In this document: positions 28,513 through 37,718 of the stretch, in pieces
Layout of the letters: every line of letters begins with the position of its first letter
Position numbering within the stretch: the first letter of the stretch is position 1
Origin: Acidimicrobiaceae bacterium
GTDB lineage: Bacteria; Actinomycetota; Acidimicrobiia; Acidimicrobiales; RAAP-2
Reading direction: 5' to 3'
Assembly (NCBI GenBank): GCA_003160635.1
Contig: PMLV01000090.1
Location: 35,698 to 99,697 of the forward strand
DNA length: 64,000 nucleotides
Translations under genes and position numbers: made by a program
Notes under the pieces: generated by a model
Database searches by the model: none
The model's input: only the letters and a program-made list of their open reading frames with translations
Told to the model about the DNA's origin: nothing

Positions 28513-28530
28513 GGAATTCCGCTTCAACAA
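28513..28530 (+). repeat. Right copy of 18-bp direct repeat (candidate attR core)
   Basis: GGAATTCCGCTTCAACAA; still encodes EEFRFNN* in phase, like the ychF C-terminus. Confidence 0.88.
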
Positions 28531-28583
28531 TTGAGACGGGTACTGAGGCATCGACGGTGAAGAGGGAAGGGGCAGACCATTCC

Positions 28584-30170
28584 ATGTCAGGTTCGTGGTG
28601 GCGGGGCACCACCGTCGTGCGTCTCTGCGCCGTCCTCGCCGTGGCGGCTTGCGCCACGGTGGTGGTGGTGCGCCATCCCGTCGCGGCGACGGCGACCCGG
28701 AGCACGGCGACAGCGTTGTCGAGCAACCCGGGAGCTCTGATCGGGCCGACGCACGTCAGGTCGGTGTCCTTCATTGTGCTGCTGCGCTCCAGCTCACCCC
28801 CGAGCTGCCTCGTCCGGTGGGCTGAGTCGGCCCGGCTGTCCGTGAGGTGGTCGGCCGGTCAGAGGTGGGCCAGTATCTCCGGGCCGCCCCGCGCCGTCGA
28901 TCGTGGCTTCCGTGTCGTCATCGACGACTACCGCTCCGGGAACGGGAAGGTGTTCTATGCAGCCAACCATCCGGCGATCGTTCCTTTGGGCACGTGCGGC
29001 GAGGTGGTGGGTACCGGGATCATCCACTCGTTTTCTGCGCCCACATTTCTCGATGTCCAAAAGGGTGGCATCAGCGGTGTCGGCCTGATGCGGGCGTACG
29101 ACGCCCTCCCCCTGGCGGACAACGGCTTCAAGGGCCAAGGGGAAACGGTGGTCTTCATGGAATTGGGCGGCTTCTCGGCGAGTGACTTCTCGAAGTTCGC
29201 GTCCGACGAGAATCTGCCTGGGTTCGACGTCTCATCGATAGGGAAGAACCCGGGGTTCGACGATGAGACGACGATGGACATGGAGACGGTGCACGAGCTT
29301 GCGCCCCAGGCCCACCTCGTCCTGTTCAACCTGCATTCCCTCTCCCAGGCGACGTCCGACGCCGATCTCTTCGCGCTGGCGATCACGCAGGCGGCCAAGC
29401 AGTATCCGGCTTCGATCATGAGCTTCAGCCTCGGCATCTGCGAAGACGATGCGCAGGCCTTCAACCACTCCGACCTGGTGGCCTTGAACGCGGCGGTCGC
29501 ATCGGTCGAGGAAAAGGGCTCGACCGTCTTCGCATCGAGCGGTGATTCCGGTGGTCTCGATTGCACCCCTTCAGCGGACGACGGCCTGCCACCGGAGAGT
29601 TCCTTCGCCGGCGTCTCGGCGCCCGCTTCCCTGCCGGCGGTGACGGGAACCGGAGGCACGGCGTTGACGACCGATGCGGCCGGGAACTACGTCGGCGAGA
29701 CGACGTGGTCCGAACCACTCCTGTCGCAAGGTTCGGGCGGGGGTGTCTCGACGCAGGCCACGAGGCCTTCGTGGCAGACCGGGATAGGTACGGGGGGTCA
29801 GATCGACGCCGGCAACGGACGGGAGGTGCCCGACGTGAGCGCCGACGCGGACCCCAGCACGGGTAACTTCATCGTTGAGAATGGCAGCGACGCACAAGGT
29901 GGTGGGACATCCTTGGCCGCCCCGATCTGGGCGGGCATGACCGCGGTGATCGATCAGTATCTAGCGGCCGGTCATGATCCTCCCGTTGGATTTTTCAACC
30001 CGAAGCTTTACCACCTGGCCAATTCCCCGGTCCCGTATCCGCCGTTCCACGACATCACAGTGGGCGGCAACGACTTCTTCACCGCCACTCCGGGGTACGA
30101 CATGGTGACCGGTTTGGGTTCGCCCGACGTCTACAACCTGGCCCGGGATCTCAAGGCCGGAAAGTTCTGA
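28584..30170 (+). CDS. S53 family (sedolisin/kumamolisin-like) peptidase, secreted
   Basis: signal peptide MSGSWWRGTTVVRLCAVLAVAAC; DDETTMDMETVHELAP and GGGTSLAAPIWAGMTAV active-site blocks. Confidence 0.85.
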   Translation: MSGSWWRGTTVVRLCAVLAVAACATVVVVRHPVAATATRSTATALSSNPGALIGPTHVRSVSFIVLLRSSSPPSCLVRWAESARLSVRWSAGQRWASISGPPRAVDRGFRVVIDDYRSGNGKVFYAANHPAIVPLGTCGEVVGTGIIHSFSAPTFLDVQKGGISGVGLMRAYDALPLADNGFKGQGETVVFMELGGFSASDFSKFASDENLPGFDVSSIGKNPGFDDETTMDMETVHELAPQAHLVLFNLHSLSQATSDADLFALAITQAAKQYPASIMSFSLGICEDDAQAFNHSDLVALNAAVASVEEKGSTVFASSGDSGGLDCTPSADDGLPPESSFAGVSAPASLPAVTGTGGTALTTDAAGNYVGETTWSEPLLSQGSGGGVSTQATRPSWQTGIGTGGQIDAGNGREVPDVSADADPSTGNFIVENGSDAQGGGTSLAAPIWAGMTAVIDQYLAAGHDPPVGFFNPKLYHLANSPVPYPPFHDITVGGNDFFTATPGYDMVTGLGSPDVYNLARDLKAGKF

Positions 30171-30171
30171 C

Positions 30172-32175
30172 ATGAGCGACATGACCTCCTCTCCGGCGGA
30201 TCTCCCCGTTCTGGCCACGGTCGAATGTCCCTCTTGCGGCGTCGTGGTCCCCGACGCGCGTTTTTGTGGCGCCTGCGGCGCCGATCTGGTCCACCGTGGA
30301 GTGATGGCGTCGCAGCGGCTGCACTGCTATGCGCCTTTCCCCGATGAGCCGGTCGTCCGGGTCTCGGTGGTGACGTCGCTCTTCCCACACCTCTCGCATC
30401 GCGCCAAGGCGCCCTTCCGGATCGGCTTCGGGTTCTTCCTTGTTCTCCTGCTGGTCTTTTCGGCGGCCGGCACGAGCGCGCCCCTGATCGCCGTCAGTGC
30501 CCTCAGCGTGCCCCTCCTCTTCTTGATCTACATCTGGGAAGTAGATCCCTACGAGGGCAGCTTCCTGCCGCCGACCTTCCTCTGCCTGCTTCTGGGTGCC
30601 GGTCTGGGCGCCGGGTGGGCCATCGTCGGCGGTAGCTACGTCGACAAGGCGCTCGCACCATCCCTGACCAGCAGCCTTACGAGCAATGCGTCCATCGTGG
30701 CCGCCATAGCCGTTCCGGCGATCGGGCAGTTGCTCATGAGCGTGCCCATGGTCATCGTCCGCCGATTGCAACGCGGGCCGATCGAGGCGCTCGACGGCTT
30801 CGTCGCCGGTGCGACCGGGGCACTCGGCTTCACCCTGGCCGCCACCATCGACCTGATGTCGCCCTGGCTCAGCAACGGCCAGCTGACCCATGCGTCGTTT
30901 CTCGCCAACGTCACCCAAGTGATCTTGAGGGGAGTGACCCTCCCCCTGATCAGCGCCCTGGCGACGGGTTTCATCGGCATGTCCTATTGGAACAAGCTTG
31001 GTTCACGTCCCACCGCGGCCAAGGGTCGTTGGCTCACCTCGCCGCTGTGCGCACTCGGGCTGGCCCTCCTCGTGCAGGTGGGCCTGGGATTCACGGACAT
31101 CGCCGCATTGTCCGACGCCGTGCTGATCGGCATTCACGTCGCCGCCCTGGTCGTGCTGATCGTGGCGATGAGGGTGGGCCTGCACTACGCGCTTCTTCAC
31201 GAGGCTGTCGACGTGAGGATCGGCCCGCCGAGGGTGTGCGCGAACTGCTCCCATCTCGTGCCGGCGATGGCTTTTTGCCCCCAGTGCGGGGTGGCCGAGC
31301 GGGCGACGTCCCGCCCCCACCGTCGGCGGGCGACGTGGCCACGGAGCCAAGGGGTCACCAGCGACCCTCGGACTCAGGGTGCGATAACCGTCGATGCAGT
31401 GGCCGACGCACCATGGCCGACCGCACCACCGGGAACCCCCGGCGTCATGGTCGGCTTTCCCGGGGCGCACGCCGTGGCGGGCCCTTCACACGGGCTCAGT
31501 CACCCGGTGAAAGTCCTGCTCGTCCTGGCGGGCCTCGGCCTCCTCACGCTCACGCTTGTCGTCGTTGCGCTCGTCGCCACTCCCGGACCGCCCCCGCCCT
31601 GCAAACCCCTCCAGTGTCAAGGACCTCCGATCGGACATCCGGGCGAGTCATTCACCGACGTCGCCCATGGAGCCCCCGAGGTCGACGGGAGTCTCTACCG
31701 GAATGCCAAGGGATTCACCGTCCGTTATCCCCCGGGGGCCACCATCGGGACGGATCCCGATGGGATCGAGTTGACCTACGACTACACCAATGGCGGCCCC
31801 TCCCACATCGAAATTCTCGGAACGAAAGCAAGTGGAGCCACGCCCCAGACCGCCGTTGAACAGTTCGCGGGCAACGAGTTCCCCGGTGCGCAAGCGGTCT
31901 ACCAACTGACCGACCCGTTTATCGGCTACCAACCGGGCTACGGCGAAGCATTTGACGTGCAGCCGGCCAGCGCCGCTGGAAGCACCGGCACGGATCAGGT
32001 TGTCGTGGCGGCCGCGGTCCACAACGGGTTCGTCATCATTGTGCAGGTGGAAGGGTCGCTCCTCCCCACGGTGACTGCCAACTCGATGTATTTCGATGGC
32101 CATCCCTCGCCCGCCGGCACCAATTTGGCGTATTTCGACGGTGACTTCATCATCAACAGGATCGGCTTCCCCTAA
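30172..32175 (+). CDS. Membrane protein with two zinc ribbons and PrsW-like TM region
   Basis: CPSCGVVVPDARFCGACGADL, IWEVDPYE, EALDGFVAGATGALGFT, CANCSHLVPAMAFCPQCG. Confidence 0.6.
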   Translation: MSDMTSSPADLPVLATVECPSCGVVVPDARFCGACGADLVHRGVMASQRLHCYAPFPDEPVVRVSVVTSLFPHLSHRAKAPFRIGFGFFLVLLLVFSAAGTSAPLIAVSALSVPLLFLIYIWEVDPYEGSFLPPTFLCLLLGAGLGAGWAIVGGSYVDKALAPSLTSSLTSNASIVAAIAVPAIGQLLMSVPMVIVRRLQRGPIEALDGFVAGATGALGFTLAATIDLMSPWLSNGQLTHASFLANVTQVILRGVTLPLISALATGFIGMSYWNKLGSRPTAAKGRWLTSPLCALGLALLVQVGLGFTDIAALSDAVLIGIHVAALVVLIVAMRVGLHYALLHEAVDVRIGPPRVCANCSHLVPAMAFCPQCGVAERATSRPHRRRATWPRSQGVTSDPRTQGAITVDAVADAPWPTAPPGTPGVMVGFPGAHAVAGPSHGLSHPVKVLLVLAGLGLLTLTLVVVALVATPGPPPPCKPLQCQGPPIGHPGESFTDVAHGAPEVDGSLYRNAKGFTVRYPPGATIGTDPDGIELTYDYTNGGPSHIEILGTKASGATPQTAVEQFAGNEFPGAQAVYQLTDPFIGYQPGYGEAFDVQPASAAGSTGTDQVVVAAAVHNGFVIIVQVEGSLLPTVTANSMYFDGHPSPAGTNLAYFDGDFIINRIGFP

Positions 32176-32186
32176 GGCTAAGGGGA
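32168..32186. terminator. Hairpin between convergent genes (TCCCCT-N7-AGGGGA)
   Basis: tcccctaaggctaagggga; no U-tract. Confidence 0.35.
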
Positions 32187-32199
32187 GCGCGCACCCCGC

Positions 32200-32796
32200 T
32201 CAGTCATGGTCCTCGTCGGGGGGCAGGAATGAAAAGGGCAGGTCGGCCAATTGGATCAAGGTCGATGAGATCCATCGCGTGAGCCCGGCGATCACGGGCC
32301 CGATCTCGCCCGGGTCCTCGAGTTGCGCTTCACTGAAGCGGACCGACCCCTCGTACGTCGCCTCGACGGCCCAGCGCACGCCGCCGTCCGCATGAACTTG
32401 CTCGATGGTCGTCGCTGTACGGACCAACGGGTCCACGCCGAGCAGCGGGTTGGTGTCGGGCAGGGCGCGCAGCACCATTTGGGTGTCGGGAGCCTCGGCC
32501 AGGCGCTGCACCCGCAAGGCCACCTCGACCACGATCTCGGGCAGCTCGTCCGGGGGTTCACCGATGGACCAGCTCCGGTAGGAGGTCTGGCTCCACGTGG
32601 GCCAGTCCACCGAGACGTCGGCCCGGACCCGGGGAGGCTGCTCCTCGCCGGGCAGGCTGTAGGACGTCTCCCATGAGACGTCACCCAGGAACACGTCGAC
32701 TTGGAAGCGCTCTTCGACGGCCTGGCGTTGCAAGAGGGCCTGGTCGAATGACCGGCGGATGGTGCTGATGATGTCGACGAGGATGTGATCGAGCAC
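32200..32796 (-). CDS. Hypothetical protein
   Basis: Intact 198-aa ORF, GTG start, no family recognised. Confidence 0.55.
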   Translation of the reverse strand: MLDHILVDIISTIRRSFDQALLQRQAVEERFQVDVFLGDVSWETSYSLPGEEQPPRVRADVSVDWPTWSQTSYRSWSIGEPPDELPEIVVEVALRVQRLAEAPDTQMVLRALPDTNPLLGVDPLVRTATTIEQVHADGGVRWAVEATYEGSVRFSEAQLEDPGEIGPVIAGLTRWISSTLIQLADLPFSFLPPDEDHD

Positions 32797-32839
32797 GCCG
32801 GGCAGAGGCTAGTAGCGATCCACCGTTACCATCATGTCG

Positions 32840-33706
32840 GTGAACGATGCATCGGTCTGGTTGGAGCGTCGACTGATTGCCTATGCCCACCAGGGAGGTG
32901 CGTGGGAGTCACCGTCCTCGACGATGTTCGCCATCGCACGGGCTCTGTCGGCCGGCGCCACCGGGATCGAGCTCGATGTGCATGCGACCCTGGACGGCGA
33001 GCTGGTCGTCTGTCACGACGCCACCGTCGATCGCACGACGCCGGCGAAGGGGAACATCGCCAGTTTCACCTTGGACCAACTACGGCAACTCGACTTCTCG
33101 TACTGGTTCATCCCCGGAGCCGATGTCACGCCCGATCGTCCCGACGACGAGTATCCCTACCGGGGCCGGGCGCCCGACGACCCGCGTTTCGGGATCGCCA
33201 CGCTGCGCCAGGTGCTCGAGCAATTCCCTGGAGTCGTCCTCAACCTCGACATCAAGCAGACCGGACCGGTGGTGGCGCCGTACGAGGAGTCATTGGCCCG
33301 GTTGCTGGCCGAATTCGAGCGCCACGATGACGTGATGGTGGCCTCATTCCTCGACCCGGCCACGGACGCCTTCCGGAAATTTGCGCCGGGGGTTCCGACC
33401 TCGGCCGGGACGGTCGAGGTGGCCGAATTCTGGCGGGCGGTGCGAGACGGTGCAGCAATCCCCGACAGCCCGGTGGCGGCCTACCAGGTGCCGGAACGGA
33501 TGGGTGACCTCGTCGTGGTCGACGAGGCCTTCGTCGAGGCGGCCCATCGCGGTGGAAAGGCGGTCCATGTGTGGACCATCAATGATGCGGCGGCCATGGA
33601 GCGACTGGTGGGAATGGGGGTCGACGGCATCATCTCCGACGTGCCCACCGTGCTCGCCGGTGTCCTGCGTGACCTCGGTGTGGCCTGGGACGGGAGACCG
33701 CGCTGA
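32840..33706 (+). CDS. Glycerophosphodiester phosphodiesterase
   Basis: AYAHQGGAWESPSSTMFAIARALSAGATGIELDVHATLDGELVVCHDATVDRTT. Confidence 0.92.
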   Translation: MNDASVWLERRLIAYAHQGGAWESPSSTMFAIARALSAGATGIELDVHATLDGELVVCHDATVDRTTPAKGNIASFTLDQLRQLDFSYWFIPGADVTPDRPDDEYPYRGRAPDDPRFGIATLRQVLEQFPGVVLNLDIKQTGPVVAPYEESLARLLAEFERHDDVMVASFLDPATDAFRKFAPGVPTSAGTVEVAEFWRAVRDGAAIPDSPVAAYQVPERMGDLVVVDEAFVEAAHRGGKAVHVWTINDAAAMERLVGMGVDGIISDVPTVLAGVLRDLGVAWDGRPR

Positions 33707-33732
33707 GCGCCGCCCTTTGACAGATGTGGACC

Positions 33733-33816
33733 CTAACCCCGCCCGCAGTTGGGCTTCTTGCCGTGGTTTGCCTTCTTCTTGGCTCTGAGCTTGCGCTTCA
33801 CCGTCCGCTTCGACAT
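33733..33816 (-). CDS. Small ribosomal-type protein, bL37-like: MSKRTVKRKLRAKKKANHGKKPNCGRG
   Basis: 27-aa Lys/Arg-rich ORF with KKKANHGKKPN core resembling mycobacterial bL37; TAGCAT -10 8 nt upstream of ATG. Confidence 0.7.
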   Translation of the reverse strand: MSKRTVKRKLRAKKKANHGKKPNCGRG

Positions 33817-33944
33817 ATGCCTACATGCTAGTTCGCTCGGGAAGAGGACTTTTCCAGGGCGACGTGAGGGCGATCTGCCTGGGGATGCGATCCACCGAGG
33901 TCCTTGCCAGGATCCCCCGGCCGACCCATTAGCCTCAGACGCCT

Positions 33945-34286
33945 ATGCGGTCCGGATGGCTGCTGCGCGACGGCGACGTGGTATGCGCGCTTGAGATGAC
34001 CGACTCGTTCGCGGAACGGGCCAAAGGCCTGCTGGGTCGTGAGGGCTGTGAGGGTGCGCTCCACCTCACCGGAGCGCGCGCGGTGCACACGGCGGGCATG
34101 AAGTTCGAACTCGATGTGGCCTTTCTCTCGGCCGACCTGATCGTCGTGCGCATGATCCGCGTGCCGCCATGGCGGGTTGCCCTGCCGCGAAAAGGGACGC
34201 GAAGCGTGCTGCAGGCCGAGGCGGGAGCATTGGAGAGATGGGGCGTGCGGGTGGCGGACCAACTGGAAATCCGCGAGGTGCCGTGA
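33945..34286 (+). CDS. DUF192 family protein
   Basis: ERAKGLLGREGCEGALHLTGARAVHTAGMKFELDVAFL. Confidence 0.85.
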   Translation: MRSGWLLRDGDVVCALEMTDSFAERAKGLLGREGCEGALHLTGARAVHTAGMKFELDVAFLSADLIVVRMIRVPPWRVALPRKGTRSVLQAEAGALERWGVRVADQLEIREVP

Positions 34287-35179
34287 CCGGAGGGGAGGGA
34301 GCCGGGCCCGGCCAGTTGGTCCTCGTGGCCACACCCATCGGCAACTTGGGCGATCTCTCTCCTCGAGCCCGTGATGTACTGGCCGCCGCTGACGTGGTCT
34401 GCTGTGAAGACACGCGTCGAACCAGGGCGCTTCTTTCGGCGATGGGGATCGCTGCCGGCGGAGCCCACGGAGATCGATTGCTGTCGTTGCACGGGCACAA
34501 CGAGGAATCTCGTGTCGAGCGGGTCCTTTCCTGTCTCGCCGGCGGTGGCACGGTGGCCGTGGTCAGCGACGCCGGCACCCCGGGCATCAGCGACCCCGGA
34601 GCGCTGCTGGTGTCCCGGGCCATTGCAGCCGGTGAGGCGGTCAGTGTGGTGCCCGGACCCACCTCGGTCGTCGCGGCATTGGTCGTCAGCGGGCTTCCCG
34701 TCGATCGCTTCTGCATGGAGGGATTCCTCCCCCGCAAAGGTGGGGAACGGCGGGACCGCGTCGCCGCTCTGATGGCCGACCAACGGACGTCGGTGGTCCT
34801 CGAGGCCCCGGGACGGGTCGCCGCCACACTGGCGGAAATGGCCGCCGTCGACGTGGGGCGCCGGGTCGCTGTCGTGCGGGAGCTGACCAAGGTGCACGAG
34901 GAGGTGTGGCGGGGAACGATGGCCGAGGCTGCCGCCGCGTTCGCCGAGCGCCCGGTTCGGGGCGAGGTCGTCCTCGTGATCGCGGGGGCGCCTGCTGCCG
35001 GGCCGGTGAGCGACGAGGCCATCGACGACGCCGTGCGCCAACACCTGGGCCGTGGTGTGGGTGACGGGCCCCGGCAGATCGCAGACATCGTGGCGGGCGA
35101 GTTGGGCGTCCCCCGCCGTAAGGTCTACGAGGCGGTGCTACGCCTGAGGGGGGAGCGGGGGCGCCGTTCGGACCCGTGA
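34283..35179 (+). CDS. rsmI: 16S rRNA (cytidine(1402)-2'-O)-methyltransferase
   Basis: LVLVATPIGNLGDLSPRARDVLAAADVVCCEDTRRT, VSDAGTPGISDPG. Confidence 0.95.
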   Translation: MTGGEGAGPGQLVLVATPIGNLGDLSPRARDVLAAADVVCCEDTRRTRALLSAMGIAAGGAHGDRLLSLHGHNEESRVERVLSCLAGGGTVAVVSDAGTPGISDPGALLVSRAIAAGEAVSVVPGPTSVVAALVVSGLPVDRFCMEGFLPRKGGERRDRVAALMADQRTSVVLEAPGRVAATLAEMAAVDVGRRVAVVRELTKVHEEVWRGTMAEAAAAFAERPVRGEVVLVIAGAPAAGPVSDEAIDDAVRQHLGRGVGDGPRQIADIVAGELGVPRRKVYEAVLRLRGERGRRSDP

Positions 35180-35214
35180 GTTTGGTGGACCGGTGCCGCC
35201 GGTACGCTACCTCG

Positions 35215-36768
35215 GTGGCGCCCTACTACCTCACGACACCCATCTACTACGTCAACGACGCCCCCCATGTGGGAACCGCGTACACGACGGTGAACGCCGA
35301 TGCCTTGGCCCGCTGGCACCGTCTCCTGGGAGACGACGTCTATTTCATGACGGGTACGGACGAACACGGGGCCAAGATCGTTGAAGCAGCGGAGGCCCAC
35401 GACACCTCTCCGCTGGAGTGGACCAACCGCACCTCGGCCCGCTTCGTGGAGGCGTGGAAGCGTCTCGACATCAGCAACGACGACTTCATTCGCACGACCG
35501 AGCCGCGGCACCATGCGGTGGTGCAGGAGTTCCTCCAGCGGATCTACGACAACGGCTTCATCGAGCTCGGCACCTACACCGGCCTGTACTGCGTGTCGTG
35601 TGAGGACTACTACACGGCCGACCAACTTGTTGACGGGAGATGCCCGGTGCATGACCGCCCCGTGGTCGAGATGCAAGAGGACAATTACTTCTTCCGCTTG
35701 AGCGCATTCGAGCAACGACTCCTTGACTACTACGAGAGCCACCTGAACTTCGTTCGCCCCACCTCCAAGCGAAACGAGGCGCTGGGATTCATCCGCGGCG
35801 GCCTCAACGACGTCTCGATCACCCGCACGTCGTTTCGGTGGGGGGTGCCCGTTCCGTGGGACGACGCTCATGTCTTCTACGTCTGGTATGACGCGCTGAT
35901 CAACTACCTCACGGTTGCGTCCTACGGTAGCGATCCACAACGGTTCGCGACGCTCTGGGGATCAGCGCACCATCTGATCGGCAAGGACATCTTGAAGTTC
36001 CACTGCGTGTGGTGGCCCGCCATGTGCATGGCGGCCGGCATCGACCCACCACAGGAGATCTTCGTCCACGGGTACCTCCTCATGGGCGGGCAGAAGCTCG
36101 GGAAGACGATGATCCAGTCCGGTGTCACCGGGCAGGGTGATGAGGCGCAGACGCTCAAGATCACCGAAGTCTCCCCCTTGGCCCTCGCCGACGAGTTCGG
36201 GGTCGACCCTTTGCGCTACCACCTGCTGCGCGAGGTGCCGTTGGGAGGCGACGGCGACTTCTCCTACGAGGGCATCGTGGCGCGTTACAACGCCGACCTG
36301 GCCAACAATCTGGGCAACCTCGTGTCGCGGGTGGCCACCGTGGTCCATTCCAAGTGCAACGGCGTCGGGCCGGCCCCGAGTCCCGACAGCTCCCTGTCGG
36401 CGAGCTCCGCCGAGGTGCTGCGCGCCACCAGTGATGCCTGGGCCCGCTGGGCTCCCCACGAGGCACTCGAGGCCACCTGGCGGCTCATTGGGGCGACGAA
36501 TGCAGAGTTGGAGGCCAGCGAGCCCTGGAAGATGGATCCGGGACCCGTGGTCGACACCGTGCTCGGCAACGCCCTCGAGGTGCTGCGGATCGTCGCCATT
36601 CTGATCTCTCCCGCTATGCCGAGCACCGCAGCGGAGATCTGGCGCCGGATCGGCGTCGAGGGTGATCCGTCGGCGGTCCGGCTGCCCGAAGCCGCCGGTT
36701 GGGGGGCGTACCCCGGCGGGGTGCCCGTCGTGAAGGGAGATCCACTCTTCCCACGGCGCAAGGGATGA
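35215..36768 (+). CDS. metG: Methionyl-tRNA synthetase
   Basis: YYLTTPIYYVNDAPHVGTAYTTVNADALARW, FMTGTDEHGAKI; GTG 35215 gives canonical N-terminus with TACGCT -10 just upstream. Confidence 0.95.
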   Translation: MAPYYLTTPIYYVNDAPHVGTAYTTVNADALARWHRLLGDDVYFMTGTDEHGAKIVEAAEAHDTSPLEWTNRTSARFVEAWKRLDISNDDFIRTTEPRHHAVVQEFLQRIYDNGFIELGTYTGLYCVSCEDYYTADQLVDGRCPVHDRPVVEMQEDNYFFRLSAFEQRLLDYYESHLNFVRPTSKRNEALGFIRGGLNDVSITRTSFRWGVPVPWDDAHVFYVWYDALINYLTVASYGSDPQRFATLWGSAHHLIGKDILKFHCVWWPAMCMAAGIDPPQEIFVHGYLLMGGQKLGKTMIQSGVTGQGDEAQTLKITEVSPLALADEFGVDPLRYHLLREVPLGGDGDFSYEGIVARYNADLANNLGNLVSRVATVVHSKCNGVGPAPSPDSSLSASSAEVLRATSDAWARWAPHEALEATWRLIGATNAELEASEPWKMDPGPVVDTVLGNALEVLRIVAILISPAMPSTAAEIWRRIGVEGDPSAVRLPEAAGWGAYPGGVPVVKGDPLFPRRKG

Positions 36769-37586
36769 GCGGCTGGTTCGACTCCCATTGCCATGTGCAA
36801 GAGGAGTACCTCGGTGGTGGGGACAAGGGGAACGGCGACAGGGACCTCACGCTCGTCCTCGAGAGGGCCAGGGCGGCCGGCGTCGATCGCCTCGTCTGCA
36901 TCGGCACCGATGTCTCGACGTCGTCGCAGGCCGTGGCCCTGGCCCGGGACGCGTCCCGTGAAGGCGCCGAACGTTGTGCGTGGGCGTCGGTGGGACTGCA
37001 CCCGCACGAGGCGATCGCCGGAGTCGACGACGTGGCCGCGCTGTTGGCGCGAGAGATCGCAGTCGGCGACGGCATCGTCGTGGCGGTCGGCGAGTGCGGA
37101 TTGGATTACTACTACGAGCACTCACCGCGAGATGTGCAGCGCACCGCATTCGCCGAACAGATTGCACTGGCACATGCGCGCGACCTGACGTTGGTGATTC
37201 ACGCGCGCGACGCGTGGGACGATCTCTTCGATGTCTTGGCCGTCGAGGGAGTTCCCGAGCGAACGATTCTTCACTGCTTCACCGGTGGGCCCGATGAACT
37301 GGAGCGTTGCGTGCGCGCCGGCATGTTCGTGTCGTTCAGCGGCATCATCACGTTCAAGAGTGCGTCCGCCATCCGGGAGGCCGCGGCGCGCTGCCCGCTT
37401 GACCGATTGTTGGTGGAGACCGACAGTCCGTTTCTTGCGCCGGTGCCGCACCGGGGACGTGCCAACGAACCAGCCCTGTTGCCGTTGGTCGGGGCGACAG
37501 TGGCCGCGGTGAAGGGATCCGCCGTGGAGGCAATCGCCGCCAGTACGGCGGCGGCAGCCGTCGACGCCTTTGCCATCCCGGCCTGA
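36765..37586 (+). CDS. tatD: TatD family hydrolase
   Basis: WFDSHCHV, VAVGECGLDYYYE, HCFTG, LVETDSPFLAP. Confidence 0.93.
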   Translation: MSGWFDSHCHVQEEYLGGGDKGNGDRDLTLVLERARAAGVDRLVCIGTDVSTSSQAVALARDASREGAERCAWASVGLHPHEAIAGVDDVAALLAREIAVGDGIVVAVGECGLDYYYEHSPRDVQRTAFAEQIALAHARDLTLVIHARDAWDDLFDVLAVEGVPERTILHCFTGGPDELERCVRAGMFVSFSGIITFKSASAIREAAARCPLDRLLVETDSPFLAPVPHRGRANEPALLPLVGATVAAVKGSAVEAIAASTAAAAVDAFAIPA

Positions 37587-37620
37587 GGCGCGCCGTGTTG
37601 GGGGGAATTCGAGACCCCGC

Positions 37621-37718
37621 TGACCTGGGAATATAGGGATAAATCCCCACAGATATCGCCTGTGACCAGGGAATTCATGGAAATGACACACGAGAGGTGT
37701 GCTCTGACCTGGGGAAAT
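37621..37718 (+). repeat. Three direct repeats TGACC(T/A)GGG(G)AA at exact 42-bp spacing
   Basis: TGACCTGGGAAT 37621, TGACCAGGGAAT 37663, TGACCTGGGGAAAT 37705. Confidence 0.75.

Larger units (their letters stand above)
27169..28530. mobile_element. Remnant of a small integrative element inserted at ychF 3' end
   Basis: 18-bp direct repeats at both ends, tyrosine-integrase C-terminal remnant next to the left repeat, TA module as cargo, locally lower GC. Confidence 0.78.
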
